Below are positions 1 through 7,583 of a stretch of DNA of 41,812 bases, one piece after another. Origin of the DNA: an uncultured Spirochaetaceae bacterium (GTDB lineage Bacteria; Spirochaetota; Spirochaetia; Sphaerochaetales; Sphaerochaetaceae); NCBI GenBank assembly GCA_944392975.1, contig CALXYN010000018.1, positions 1 through 41,812 of the forward strand. Reading direction: 5' to 3'. Both the position numbers and the translations under genes were made by a program. Numbering within the stretch: the first letter of the stretch is position 1; each line of letters starts with the position of its first letter. Below the pieces are notes generated by a model that saw only the letters and a program-made list of their open reading frames with translations, searched no databases and was not told where the DNA came from.

Positions 1-34
1 CGGTGCATGTCAAAAGAATAGATCTCTTTTTCAT
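1..34 (-). CDS. N-terminus of a probable secreted or lipoprotein gene, cut by the window edge
   Basis: Only eleven codons are inside the window (MKKRSILLTCT), reading leftward off position 1. The ATG at 34-32 sits eight bases after a strong ribosome binding site, GGAGGAG (complement of 42-48), which makes the start convincing. A basic head (KKR) followed by hydrophobic residues is what a signal peptide looks like; the TC pair could belong to a lipobox, but too little is visible to say. No family can be named. It is read from the unusual poly-G promoter described separately. Confidence 0.6.
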   Translation of the reverse strand, partial: MKKRSILLTCT

Positions 35-67
35 CTAATCTCTCCTCCGTAAATTTCTACTAAGAAG

Positions 68-97
68 AGCCTACCCCCCCCGGTAGCTATTTGTCAA
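68..97 (-). promoter_or_regulatory. Promoter with an eight-G run in the spacer
   Basis: On the minus strand a perfect -35 box TTGACA (97-92) is followed by an 18-base spacer ending in eight consecutive G (81-74), then a weak -10 candidate TAGGCT (73-68). The inverted repeat CTACC/GGTAG surrounds the G run. Transcription would start near 61, about 27 bases before the ATG at 34. A homopolymer at this place would change -35/-10 spacing if it slipped. The -35 box is clear; the -10 assignment is tentative. Confidence 0.5.
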
Positions 98-131
98 GAG
101 ATTTTGTTCAATGAAAAAGAAATTCAGTCGG

Positions 132-329
132 TCACTTCAAAAGCCAGTCCAGGACATAAACCTGCTTGATGCCATCATAGTTTCCAATGGTGCAATAATT
201 CATTGTCAAAAGATATTTGGGATTATGGTCATGAATAGAAAACAATGGTCTAAGTTCACGTTCAAGGCTGCTTCCATCTGCCTGTCCATGATTATACAGG
301 CTTGTAATCCAGTCCTTCCACCTACACAC
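132..329 (-). pseudogene. Decayed C-terminus of a DUF4143-type AAA ATPase
   Basis: The minus strand is open for 65 codons and ends at a TGA (134-132). The translation carries the typical end of the ATP-binding/DUF4143 family: a segment with LERELRPL, then NPKYLLTMNY, then a DGIKQ-like motif and a hydrophobic VLDWLL end. Members are normally about 400 residues, with a P-loop ATPase domain at the N-terminus; nothing of that domain is seen here. A TAA lies directly upstream in frame, and the fragment abuts the terminator of the neighbouring gene, so this is a remnant and not a gene. The assignment rests on recognised motifs, not a search. Confidence 0.6.
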
Positions 330-367
330 TTACAAACAGCGAATGGTCATTTACACAGATAGCAGAA

Positions 368-389
368 ACCGTCGCTTTTTTGCGACGGT
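368..389 (-). terminator. Hairpin terminator after the coiled-coil gene
   Basis: ACCGTCGC (368-375) and GCGACGGT (382-389) form an 8-bp perfect stem with a six-base loop, 12 bases beyond the end of the gene at 401. The following T run on the minus strand is short (TTCT), so termination may be incomplete. Confidence 0.6.
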
Positions 390-400
390 CTCACCAAACA

Positions 401-2251
401 TCAGTCGTCATCGTCAAGATTCACTTCCTCGACATTGCCTGTGAAGATGTCATCTGGAAATTCTTCTATCATCTCCTCAGGCTTCTTTGCTGGCTGTTCC
501 TGCTTTAGCGGTTCAGGAGCTTTCTGCGCCTGCTTCTTCTCCTTCTCAAGGTTCGATATCTGCAGCTTCAGGCGTACAAGGGCAGCTTCCTCGCTGATTC
601 TTGCGCTCTTGGATTTCTGCATTTCATCGTTGAGCCTATCGAGTTCTTTGTTCCGTTCTTCAATCTCACTGTCCAGTCTTCCGCGATCCTGCTGAGCAGA
701 GAAAAGCTCCTCGCGGGTTGATGTTATAGTCTCAGACAGCATCTGAAGCTGTTCTTCTGAACCCTTAATCTTTCTATCAAGTTCCTGCAGTCTCTCAACA
801 GAATCCTGAATCCTTGTCTGCTCGCCTTGCGTAAGAAGTGTGATTGTCTCACGTGTATCATTGATACGGTCTGCAATGGCTTTTACGAAAGCATCAGCTT
901 CCGCTTTTATCCTGTCATACCGCTGGTTCACACCTTCAAGCATGTCTGCAAAGCTCTTCGATACGGCATCTTTTGATGCTTCCACGAAGGAGCTTCTCTC
1001 CCCATCGAGAGCAAGGCGTGCATTTTCCACGTTCTTGAGGGCTTCTGCAATCGTTGCCTTTGTATTCTCCTCAGCATTACTTCTTTCCGCATTGAAGGAA
1101 TCCATAGAAGCTGATATAGCGCTCTTCTCATCATTGAAACGGGCAAACACATCAGCAGAATCGGACTTGAGTGCATCTTTCTTTTCCTGAACAAATGTCT
1201 CAAGAGAGGCTTTCTGTTCCTTCATCATCTCGTCCATGCGACCAGAGAGCGCATCGATATTATCTGAAAGCTCGCTCTTGATTCTCTCTGTCTCGGTATT
1301 GATAGTTGTCGAAAGAGCCTCAAGTTCAGTTCTTGCACTCTGTATCTTCTCATCGAATTCTGCAGCTGTCTCTGTCTTTTTCCTATCAAGTTCAGCTGTA
1401 AATGCTGTGGCAGCTTCCTCGCCCTGCCCTTTGATTCCGTCACGGAGGTTCTGCATCGAAGTGACAGCTTCTGAAAGATCTGCTCTGAACGTCTCAAGCT
1501 CACTCTTACCGCTTTCAAGACTTCTGATGATGCTGTCACGGCGATTTTCAATATCGACAGTGGCATCCTCTGCTTTCTTCATCTCAGTATCTGAGAAAGC
1601 CTTGAAATCCATTCTTTCCTGAGTGACAAATGAACTGAAGAGTTCCTTAGCCCTTTCAATCTGATCGTTGAAACCTGAGAGCATTGTCTCATTCTCTTTC
1701 TTCTGAGATTCAGCAGCTGTTTTCAGGCTTTCCTGAGTTGCAGCAACAAGCCGTACATACTCTGCCTTGAGGTCCTGAAGCTGGTTCATACTGCGCTCAG
1801 CTTCAACTCTGAAGCTGTCCATACGGTCATTAACAGCCCCAACCTTCATCACTTCCTGCTGAACTGCAGAAATCCTTGCTTCTGCCTGATCTGTGGCGAT
1901 TCTCAGTTTCTCAAGTGCTGTCTTATACTCTGCACATACTGACTGAAGCGCTGTCAGATCTTCCTGATAATCCGAAAGTGTTTTCAAAGAATCACTGATC
2001 TGACGTACCATGTCTCCAGCCTGCGAGATGGAAAGCTCCACATTCTGCTCGCATTCTTTTGCTGTTGTGCGCATTCTGTCCAGCGTGGATGCCGACTCTG
2101 TACGGAATGCGGCTTGCTGCATGGTAATCATCTTGGACATACGATCATTCTTGATATTCCTGCGCACAAGAAGTGCAACAATGAGGTTTATCAGGAAGGA
2201 TACAAGAAGTATCAAAGCCCCGAACAAAAGCAACTTAGAATCAATCTGCAT
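401..2251 (-). CDS. Membrane-anchored spirochaetal coiled-coil protein (SpiroCoCo-like)
   Basis: The 616-residue product has one N-terminal membrane segment (about residues 7-29, rich in L, I, V and ending in VRR). After it comes an almost unbroken heptad-like stretch rich in A, E, K, L and S from about 35 to 590, and a short acidic tail that ends in four aspartates. This architecture matches the spirochaetal SpiroCoCo family, whose function is not known to me; a scaffold or cell-envelope role is only inference. The start ATG at 2251 is preceded by GAGG at a good distance. It is the last gene of the ptsI-der-HAD unit, eight bases after the HAD gene, and is followed by a hairpin. No enzymatic motif is visible. 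Confidence 0.8.
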   Translation of the reverse strand: MQIDSKLLLFGALILLVSFLINLIVALLVRRNIKNDRMSKMITMQQAAFRTESASTLDRMRTTAKECEQNVELSISQAGDMVRQISDSLKTLSDYQEDLTALQSVCAEYKTALEKLRIATDQAEARISAVQQEVMKVGAVNDRMDSFRVEAERSMNQLQDLKAEYVRLVAATQESLKTAAESQKKENETMLSGFNDQIERAKELFSSFVTQERMDFKAFSDTEMKKAEDATVDIENRRDSIIRSLESGKSELETFRADLSEAVTSMQNLRDGIKGQGEEAATAFTAELDRKKTETAAEFDEKIQSARTELEALSTTINTETERIKSELSDNIDALSGRMDEMMKEQKASLETFVQEKKDALKSDSADVFARFNDEKSAISASMDSFNAERSNAEENTKATIAEALKNVENARLALDGERSSFVEASKDAVSKSFADMLEGVNQRYDRIKAEADAFVKAIADRINDTRETITLLTQGEQTRIQDSVERLQELDRKIKGSEEQLQMLSETITSTREELFSAQQDRGRLDSEIEERNKELDRLNDEMQKSKSARISEEAALVRLKLQISNLEKEKKQAQKAPEPLKQEQPAKKPEEMIEEFPDDIFTGNVEEVNLDDDD

Positions 2252-2259
2252 AACAACCT

Positions 2260-2943
2260 CTAAAGAACCACCTTCCTGAACTCCACCCAGGAGGAGAAGA
2301 TGATATCAGCATTATTATACACTCTGACAGAGTGTGAGATAAGAGCCGTATGCATCCCCGCGTTTCTGGCTCCGTCTATATCCTTGCTGCAGCTGTCACC
2401 GGTATAAAGCGCCTCTTCCGGTTTCACCCCCAGCTCAGAAAGCATCATGCGAAAAGGCCTAACAGAAGGTTTCAGCGCACCGAAATCCTCTGTGGAAGCC
2501 CTGAATGAAATCAGGTCATCAATTCCCAACGCCTTTAATTTGGACCCGATGGGAAAATCTGAAAGAGCCGCCAGTATATAGCCTTTATCCCTTGCCTCCG
2601 AAAGTGCATCCCGAAGACCTGGAAAAGGTTTTATAGTACTGAAGAGTCTCTCCCACGGCTTACGGAAAACCCGTTCCTCCTTTTCTATGAAGAAGTCCAC
2701 ATTCTTTCCCGGAAACAGAATACCAGACTCTTTTGCAGCAAGGGAAAGATAATCAGTTGTATCGCCTTCGGAGAAGCCTGTCTCTTCTCTCAGCCGCTGT
2801 CTCATTGAGTTGTACTTCAATGCAAATGGAAGATGCAGAACAGATGACACTCCCAGACGGAGCATCATCTGCTTTTTTGGATAGAATGTACCATCTATAT
2901 CAAAGCAAAGGGCCTTGATTCCATTCTCTGCAGCGTATCCCAT
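2260..2943 (-). CDS. HAD-family hydrolase, putative phosphatase
   Basis: The 227-residue protein shows the HAD core motifs in order. Motif I is FDIDGT near residues 14-19, with the nucleophile Asp15 and acid/base Asp17. Motif II is LSD, a lysine lies in LKPSVRPF (motif III), and motif IV is TGDSCSKDIDGA with the Mg-binding aspartates. The region after motif I looks like a helical cap, as in phosphoglycolate- or nucleotidase-type HAD enzymes. It should hydrolyse a small phosphate ester in the cytosol; the substrate cannot be told. Its ATG overlaps the der stop codon by one base (TAATG), so the two are translationally linked. Confidence 0.85.
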   Translation of the reverse strand: MGYAAENGIKALCFDIDGTFYPKKQMMLRLGVSSVLHLPFALKYNSMRQRLREETGFSEGDTTDYLSLAAKESGILFPGKNVDFFIEKEERVFRKPWERLFSTIKPFPGLRDALSEARDKGYILAALSDFPIGSKLKALGIDDLISFRASTEDFGALKPSVRPFRMMLSELGVKPEEALYTGDSCSKDIDGARNAGMHTALISHSVRVYNNADIIFSSWVEFRKVVL

Positions 2944-4496
2944 TATTTTCTGCCAGCCTTCCTCTTCTGTTTTGTATTACGGACAATTGCCTCAGCTCTC
3001 TCTCGTGCCTTGCCCATTCTGGCCTTTCCTCCCGGTTTTCTGGAAGTTCCCTTCGCGCCTTTCTTTGCACCAGAAGAAGATTTCATCACGCTCTGAATCT
3101 CTGCTTCCGTCTTTGTCGGGCCTTTTTCATTGAGACTTGGATTACGGCGTCTCTCCCTAAGAGAAATCTCCACAGGGATATAGGAAAAACCGAAATCGCG
3201 GCGAATCATGTTCTTCAGGTATGAGATGTAGGAATCAGGGAAATCATGGACGCGGTTTACAAAGAACAGGAAACGCACAGGAGAAGCACTGACCTGAGTA
3301 CCATAAAGCACTTTATAATGTCCTGCCGCTCCACGTGGCGGCTCATTATCCTTTGTCCATTCCTTGAGTGCCGTATTAAGCGCAGAGGTATCAATACGCT
3401 TTGTAAGCTGCTTCCAGACACTCCAGACCATATCGAGGAGTTTTCCGATATCGAGACCTTTGAGAGCTGAAATCGGCATCAACGGTGCGAATGAAAGTAC
3501 AGGGAAGAGGAACCTGACTCTGTCCTTGATAGCCTCTATCTCATTTGGTATGCCTTTCAGAAGGTCTGTTTTGTTCAAAACGATTATTACACCCTTTCCG
3601 CGGCGTACGATGAGATCTGCAATCTTCTTATCCTGCTCGGTAATACCTTCCATGATATCGACCATAAGAAGAACGACATCAGCATCATCGATGGTCTTTA
3701 TTGCCCTGTTTACAGAATAATACTCGACATCCTCTTCGACTTTTGACTTTCTTCTTATTCCAGCTGTATCGAGAACAGTATACTCAGTTCCTTTATAGAT
3801 GAACGTACCGCGCATGACATCACGTGTCGTTCCAGCTATCGGGCTGACGATTGAGATATCACGACCGGTAAGAAGATTCATAAGCGTTGATTTTCCTGTA
3901 TTAGGCTTGCCGAGGATTGCCATCTTGATTGTCTCAGGCTCTTCTGGAATATCCTCCGTTCTCTCAAGATCAAGCATTCCAAGAAGCGAATCCTCCAGCT
4001 CCTCGATACCTGTTCCATGAGCGGCCGAGATACCAACAACCCTTTGATAGCCATATGAGAAGAAGTTCCATACGAGGTCTTCTCTCTTGGGATCATCCAC
4101 TTTATTCACTGTCAGAACGACCTTATCTGTATATGGTCTCAGCCTCTCAACAAGCATCAAGTCCTCTGCTGTCACTTCTGTACAATCCATGAGGAATACA
4201 ATCGCATCGCTTTGCTCAAGCAGAGAAAGCGATTTGTCAGTGACAGCGAAGTCAATGCCTTCCTTGTCGAGCTTCACTCCGCCGGAGTCAACAAGCGTGA
4301 CAGGATTATTTCCTAAAAGCCAGCGCTCAGGAATGGGGTCACGGGTAACACCGGGAGTCGGGTCCGTAATGGCTCTTCTCTTGCCGATGAGGCGATTGAA
4401 GAGTGTGGACTTACCAGCATTAGGGCGTCCGATAATCGAGATTAGAGGCAGCGCAGTATCTATATCTGCCTTGTTTCTTATATCAAGCTTTTCCAT
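2943..4496 (-). CDS. der: Ribosome-assembly GTPase Der (EngA)
   Basis: Der is an essential GTPase that helps assemble the 50S subunit. The 517-residue product has the diagnostic two tandem G domains. The first has P-loop GRPNAGKS (23-30), the DSGG G3 element near 70 and NKVD at 131-134. The second has GKPNTGKS (196-203), DTAG near 243 and NKTD. A KH-like domain follows, with a basic lysine/arginine-rich tail of about 45 residues that is longer than in E. coli. The ATG at 4496 follows AAAGG and lies inside the end of ptsI, a 14-base overlap. The next gene overlaps the stop codon by one base. Confidence 0.97.
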   Translation of the reverse strand: MEKLDIRNKADIDTALPLISIIGRPNAGKSTLFNRLIGKRRAITDPTPGVTRDPIPERWLLGNNPVTLVDSGGVKLDKEGIDFAVTDKSLSLLEQSDAIVFLMDCTEVTAEDLMLVERLRPYTDKVVLTVNKVDDPKREDLVWNFFSYGYQRVVGISAAHGTGIEELEDSLLGMLDLERTEDIPEEPETIKMAILGKPNTGKSTLMNLLTGRDISIVSPIAGTTRDVMRGTFIYKGTEYTVLDTAGIRRKSKVEEDVEYYSVNRAIKTIDDADVVLLMVDIMEGITEQDKKIADLIVRRGKGVIIVLNKTDLLKGIPNEIEAIKDRVRFLFPVLSFAPLMPISALKGLDIGKLLDMVWSVWKQLTKRIDTSALNTALKEWTKDNEPPRGAAGHYKVLYGTQVSASPVRFLFFVNRVHDFPDSYISYLKNMIRRDFGFSYIPVEISLRERRRNPSLNEKGPTKTEAEIQSVMKSSSGAKKGAKGTSRKPGGKARMGKARERAEAIVRNTKQKRKAGRK

Positions 4497-6177
4497 TGTA
4501 ATCCTTTAGAGCACGCTCTATTGATGTAGCATCGCGAAGAGAGAGTACATTATCAGCAAAATCGACGCAACTCTCTGCATTCAATGTTCTTATCCTCTTT
4601 CTGACTTCAAGTACAGAATGCGCTGTCATTGAAAGTTCATCAAATCCCAGACCGACAAGCAGCGGAGCATATTCCGCGTTTCCGGCCATCTCACCGCAGA
4701 TTGATACAGTCACACCTTTTTTCTTGGCCTCATCCACAACATATTTCATCAGACGGAGAACTGCAGGATGAAGAGGTCTGTAAAGATGTGCAATGCGTTC
4801 ATTGCCTCTGTCTACTGCAATTGTGTACTGAATGAGGTCATTAGTTCCAATTGACATGAAATCAACATAATCTGCAAGGATATCCGTGGTTATGGCAGCT
4901 GAAGGAGTTTCGATCATCGTACCGATTTTCATATTCTCGTCAAAAGGTATGCCATCTGCCCTGCATTCAGCTTTCACCTCATCAAGAAACGCAAGCACTT
5001 CCAAAAGCTCTTCTGAGCCTGAAATCATGGGAAACATCAGCCGTACCGATGGAGAGACGGCAGAGGCCCTGAGAATGGATATAAGCTGCTTTCTGAAGAT
5101 GTCCTTCCTTTCCATGCAGAATCTTACTGCCCGCCAGCCAAGTATAGGATTCTCCTCCGCGGTCATTCCATCAGCCATCTTGTCTCCACCAAGATCATAT
5201 GTACGGAACGTGACAGGCCCCGAGTCCCCCATTCTTCTTGCAACCTCTTCATAAATCCTGGCTTTATTCTCTTCATCTCCGAAATTCTGCAAAGCAAGGA
5301 ACTCTGTACGGAAAAGCCCGATGCCTTCAGCACCAGAAGAGAGAGCTCCATCTAGTCCTTCAAGCCCCTCTATGTTGCACATCAAATGGATGCGGTGGCC
5401 ATCGAGAGTTTCTGCAGGAAGCGTAGCACCTTCCCTCAGCTCTTTTTCCGTTCTGGTCGCAATGCCTTTGCGGGCGCGGAAGCTTCTTATGGTTTTCTCA
5501 TCAGGATCAATTATGACAAGCCCTTCTTTGCCATCCATTGCTACCACTGCATCGTCTTCAACAATCGAGGAAATATCCCCAAGACCAAGGATTGCAGGAA
5601 TCTCTTCTGAGTGTGCGAGGATGGCAACATGGCTTGTCAGACCACCAGTATCGAGCATCAGGCCAAGCACATTTGACCTGTCCATCTGCATCAGCTCTGA
5701 AGGTGTTAGATAATCTGCAACAATGACAGAAGGCTTATCCACAATCACATCCGACGATATTCCGGCAATAGCTGAAAGAAGCCTGACCTCTGCATCCCTT
5801 ATATCAGTAATACGTTCAGCAAAATATGAATCACCTAAGGCAATGAGTGCGGAAACATACTTCTCTGTAGCAGCCTCAACCGCCCATGAGGCTGTATAGC
5901 GCCTGTCTTTTATATTATCCTGGATGAGAGCAAGATAATCCGGATCCGAAAGCATCGCCTCATATATACCGAGCATGTCGCTTTCTTCTTTTGAATGAGG
6001 CTTTATTTTATGAATTTCAGCAAGAACGCTCTTCACAGCATTCTCGAATATGGATAGTTCAATCTCAGGATTTTCAGTAAGGGCATGTTCAACATTGTCC
6101 AGTATAGTATGTCTGAACACCGCAGCATGGCCTGTAACAACGCCAGGAAATACTCCTATGCCTCTTTTCTCTATCAT
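4483..6177 (-). CDS. ptsI: Phosphoenolpyruvate-protein phosphotransferase (PTS enzyme I)
   Basis: Enzyme I takes phosphate from PEP and passes it to HPr at the head of the sugar PTS. The 564 residues match the usual length of about 570. The order is an N-terminal HPr-binding/swivel domain with the phosphorylated His183 in TSHVAILA, then the PEP-binding barrel with the GTNDL motif, and the catalytic Cys494 in SICGEMAGN. No HPr or EII gene is in the window, so the partners are elsewhere; a purely regulatory PTS is possible. It is the first gene of the unit with der, and an inverted repeat lies just before its start codon. Confidence 0.96.
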   Translation of the reverse strand: MIEKRGIGVFPGVVTGHAAVFRHTILDNVEHALTENPEIELSIFENAVKSVLAEIHKIKPHSKEESDMLGIYEAMLSDPDYLALIQDNIKDRRYTASWAVEAATEKYVSALIALGDSYFAERITDIRDAEVRLLSAIAGISSDVIVDKPSVIVADYLTPSELMQMDRSNVLGLMLDTGGLTSHVAILAHSEEIPAILGLGDISSIVEDDAVVAMDGKEGLVIIDPDEKTIRSFRARKGIATRTEKELREGATLPAETLDGHRIHLMCNIEGLEGLDGALSSGAEGIGLFRTEFLALQNFGDEENKARIYEEVARRMGDSGPVTFRTYDLGGDKMADGMTAEENPILGWRAVRFCMERKDIFRKQLISILRASAVSPSVRLMFPMISGSEELLEVLAFLDEVKAECRADGIPFDENMKIGTMIETPSAAITTDILADYVDFMSIGTNDLIQYTIAVDRGNERIAHLYRPLHPAVLRLMKYVVDEAKKKGVTVSICGEMAGNAEYAPLLVGLGFDELSMTAHSVLEVRKRIRTLNAESCVDFADNVLSLRDATSIERALKDYNGKA

Positions 6178-6180
6178 ATC

Positions 6181-6200
6181 TCTGATACTATCCTATCAGA
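6181..6200. promoter_or_regulatory. Inverted repeat in front of ptsI
   Basis: TCTGATA and TATCAGA are 7-bp arms separated by six bases. The repeat begins three bases upstream of the ptsI ATG, in the only gap between two divergent genes. It could be an operator, or a hairpin in the ptsI mRNA that covers its ribosome binding region, which is otherwise weak (AGAGAT). No regulator can be assigned. Confidence 0.4.
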
Positions 6201-6231
6201 GGAAAGAGAGGAACAGCAAATAAATGATATG

Positions 6232-6260
6232 TTGCTCTCATCTTCTGCAGATTGTAAAAT
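6232..6260 (+). promoter_or_regulatory. Promoter of the GerMN-domain gene, predicting a leaderless mRNA
   Basis: TTGCTC (6232-6237), a 17-base spacer and TAAAAT (6255-6260) form a sigma-70-like promoter. The base six positions beyond the -10 box is the A of the start codon at 6267, so transcript start and start codon would coincide. No Shine-Dalgarno-like purine stretch precedes the ATG. Confidence 0.5.
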
Positions 6261-6266
6261 AACGTC

Positions 6267-6767
6267 ATGACAGAAAGAAACAGAACCAGCAGCGTTCTTA
6301 CCGCAGCTGTTCTCTTCATCATCTCTGTAGCTGTATCAGGTTCAGCTATCTACACCTGGTTTCCTTATACAGTGGAGAGACTCAGAATCACAGATCACTA
6401 TGAGCTCTGGAAAAATGAAGCAATGATTGAACACCCAATCATCGTCGAAAGGATTCTCTACAGAAACGGAGAAGAAATAAAATCAGAAACAGCGCTTAAC
6501 ATCGAGGTGGTTGACGATCTTCATAAGACAATAGAAGGTGCAATCGCTCCACTATCAGAGAAAGAGAAAAGCGAAGGTCTTGAAACGTATATTCCAGAAG
6601 GTGTCCGCCTCATCGGAGCCTCAGAAAAAGATGGATATGTATTCATAGACCTTTCCGAGGAAATGAAAGAAGCAGGGGAAGAAGCTTATAAGGAGATAGC
6701 TGCAACACTCTCGCTTGAAAATTCATTCAGAAAGCTCATCTTCATGGTAGAAGGCACTCAAATCTGA
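6267..6767 (+). CDS. Membrane-anchored GerMN-domain protein
   Basis: The 166-residue product has a membrane segment at about 9-30 (an uncleaved anchor or signal peptide) and a C-terminal region of about 100 residues that resembles the GerMN domain. The clue is the run with IPEGVRLIGA, then GYVFIDLSEEM, helix-forming residues and a final FRKLIFMVEG. GerMN domains occur in spore-germination GerM and in many cell-envelope lipoproteins of non-sporulating bacteria; they are thought to bind ligands or peptidoglycan-related partners. A role outside the membrane is inferred. It is the only rightward gene between two leftward units. The start has no visible ribosome binding site. Confidence 0.7.
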   Translation: MTERNRTSSVLTAAVLFIISVAVSGSAIYTWFPYTVERLRITDHYELWKNEAMIEHPIIVERILYRNGEEIKSETALNIEVVDDLHKTIEGAIAPLSEKEKSEGLETYIPEGVRLIGASEKDGYVFIDLSEEMKEAGEEAYKEIAATLSLENSFRKLIFMVEGTQI

Positions 6768-6771
6768 TGTA

Positions 6772-6795
6772 AAAAATTTGCCTGGTTTCCCAGGC
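6772..6795. terminator. Terminator between convergent genes
   Basis: GCCTGG (6780-6785) and CCAGGC (6790-6795) pair around a four-base loop. On the minus strand the stem is followed by AAATTTTTT, so it ends ymdB transcription. For the rightward gene the T-rich stretch is weaker (ATTCATCATTTT) but may serve. Confidence 0.8.
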
Positions 6796-6800
6796 ATTCA

Positions 6801-7583
6801 TCATTTTGTAAATCTTTTGATTGAGACTGCTTTTCCACTCTGGGCATCAGCTTCGATGATGACCCCCTGAATATGAGCTTCCCCTTCTGCCACCTCACTC
6901 TTTAAAGGAAGCTGTGTAAGCTGTCGCTCGATGCTTTTTTCAGGATCGGACCCTATAACAGCATCTGTTACACCGGTAAGCCCAAGATCTGTTATATATG
7001 CAGTTCCTCCTGGAAGGATCTTCTCATCAGCAGTCTGTACATGCGTATGAGTTCCCACAACAGCAGTAACCTTTCCATCCAGAGCAAAGGCTACAGTCTC
7101 TTTCTCAAGTGTATCCTCAGCATGGAAGTCAACAAAGACAAGAGGAGTTTCCTTTTTGATATCCCGGAGAATTTTATCGATACGTTTCACAGGATCATCA
7201 ATAGGAGGCATCATAATCCGTCCCTGTGCATTGATAACCCCGATTGTGAGGTTGTTCTTCTTCCTTACTGTATATCCATGTCCAGTGCATGGATCCGGAT
7301 AATTAAGAGGCCGGAGAATATCTTCATTCTTATCCAGGATTTCGAAAATCTCTTCCTTCTGCCAGATATGGTTGCCGCTTGTTATGACATCAGCACCAAG
7401 TTTCTTCAGTGCCTGATAATCCTGCACGGAGATTCCAAAACCTCCTGCTGCATTCTCTCCATTGACGATAACAAAATCTATCTTCTCATCACGTACAAGC
7501 GAAGAGAGCCCCAAGAAAAGGGCTCCCATTCCTGCACTTCCCGAAACATCCCCTATCATGAGGATACGGACACAGTTTTTCAC
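6801..7583 (-). CDS. ymdB: YmdB-family metallophosphoesterase (2',3'-cyclic nucleotide phosphodiesterase type)
   Basis: The 260-residue product carries the family's metal-binding residues in order: Asp12 in MIGDVSG, the NGEN motif at 41-44, GNH at 70-72, DFHAE near 152-156 and GTHTHVQT at 178-185. In Bacillus the homologue hydrolyses cyclic nucleotides, affects biofilm and motility decisions, and is encoded beside RNase Y. Here too the ATG overlaps the rny stop by four bases (ATGA type), so the two are co-translated. A shared role in RNA turnover is an inference from that conserved pairing. The length is usual for the family. Confidence 0.93.
   Translation of the reverse strand: MKNCVRILMIGDVSGSAGMGALFLGLSSLVRDEKIDFVIVNGENAAGGFGISVQDYQALKKLGADVITSGNHIWQKEEIFEILDKNEDILRPLNYPDPCTGHGYTVRKKNNLTIGVINAQGRIMMPPIDDPVKRIDKILRDIKKETPLVFVDFHAEDTLEKETVAFALDGKVTAVVGTHTHVQTADEKILPGGTAYITDLGLTGVTDAVIGSDPEKSIERQLTQLPLKSEVAEGEAHIQGVIIEADAQSGKAVSIKRFTK

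Noticed and set aside
111-362. Plus-strand 83-codon frame at the left end
   Set aside because: It is antisense to the DUF4143 remnant, whose motifs are clearly on the minus strand.
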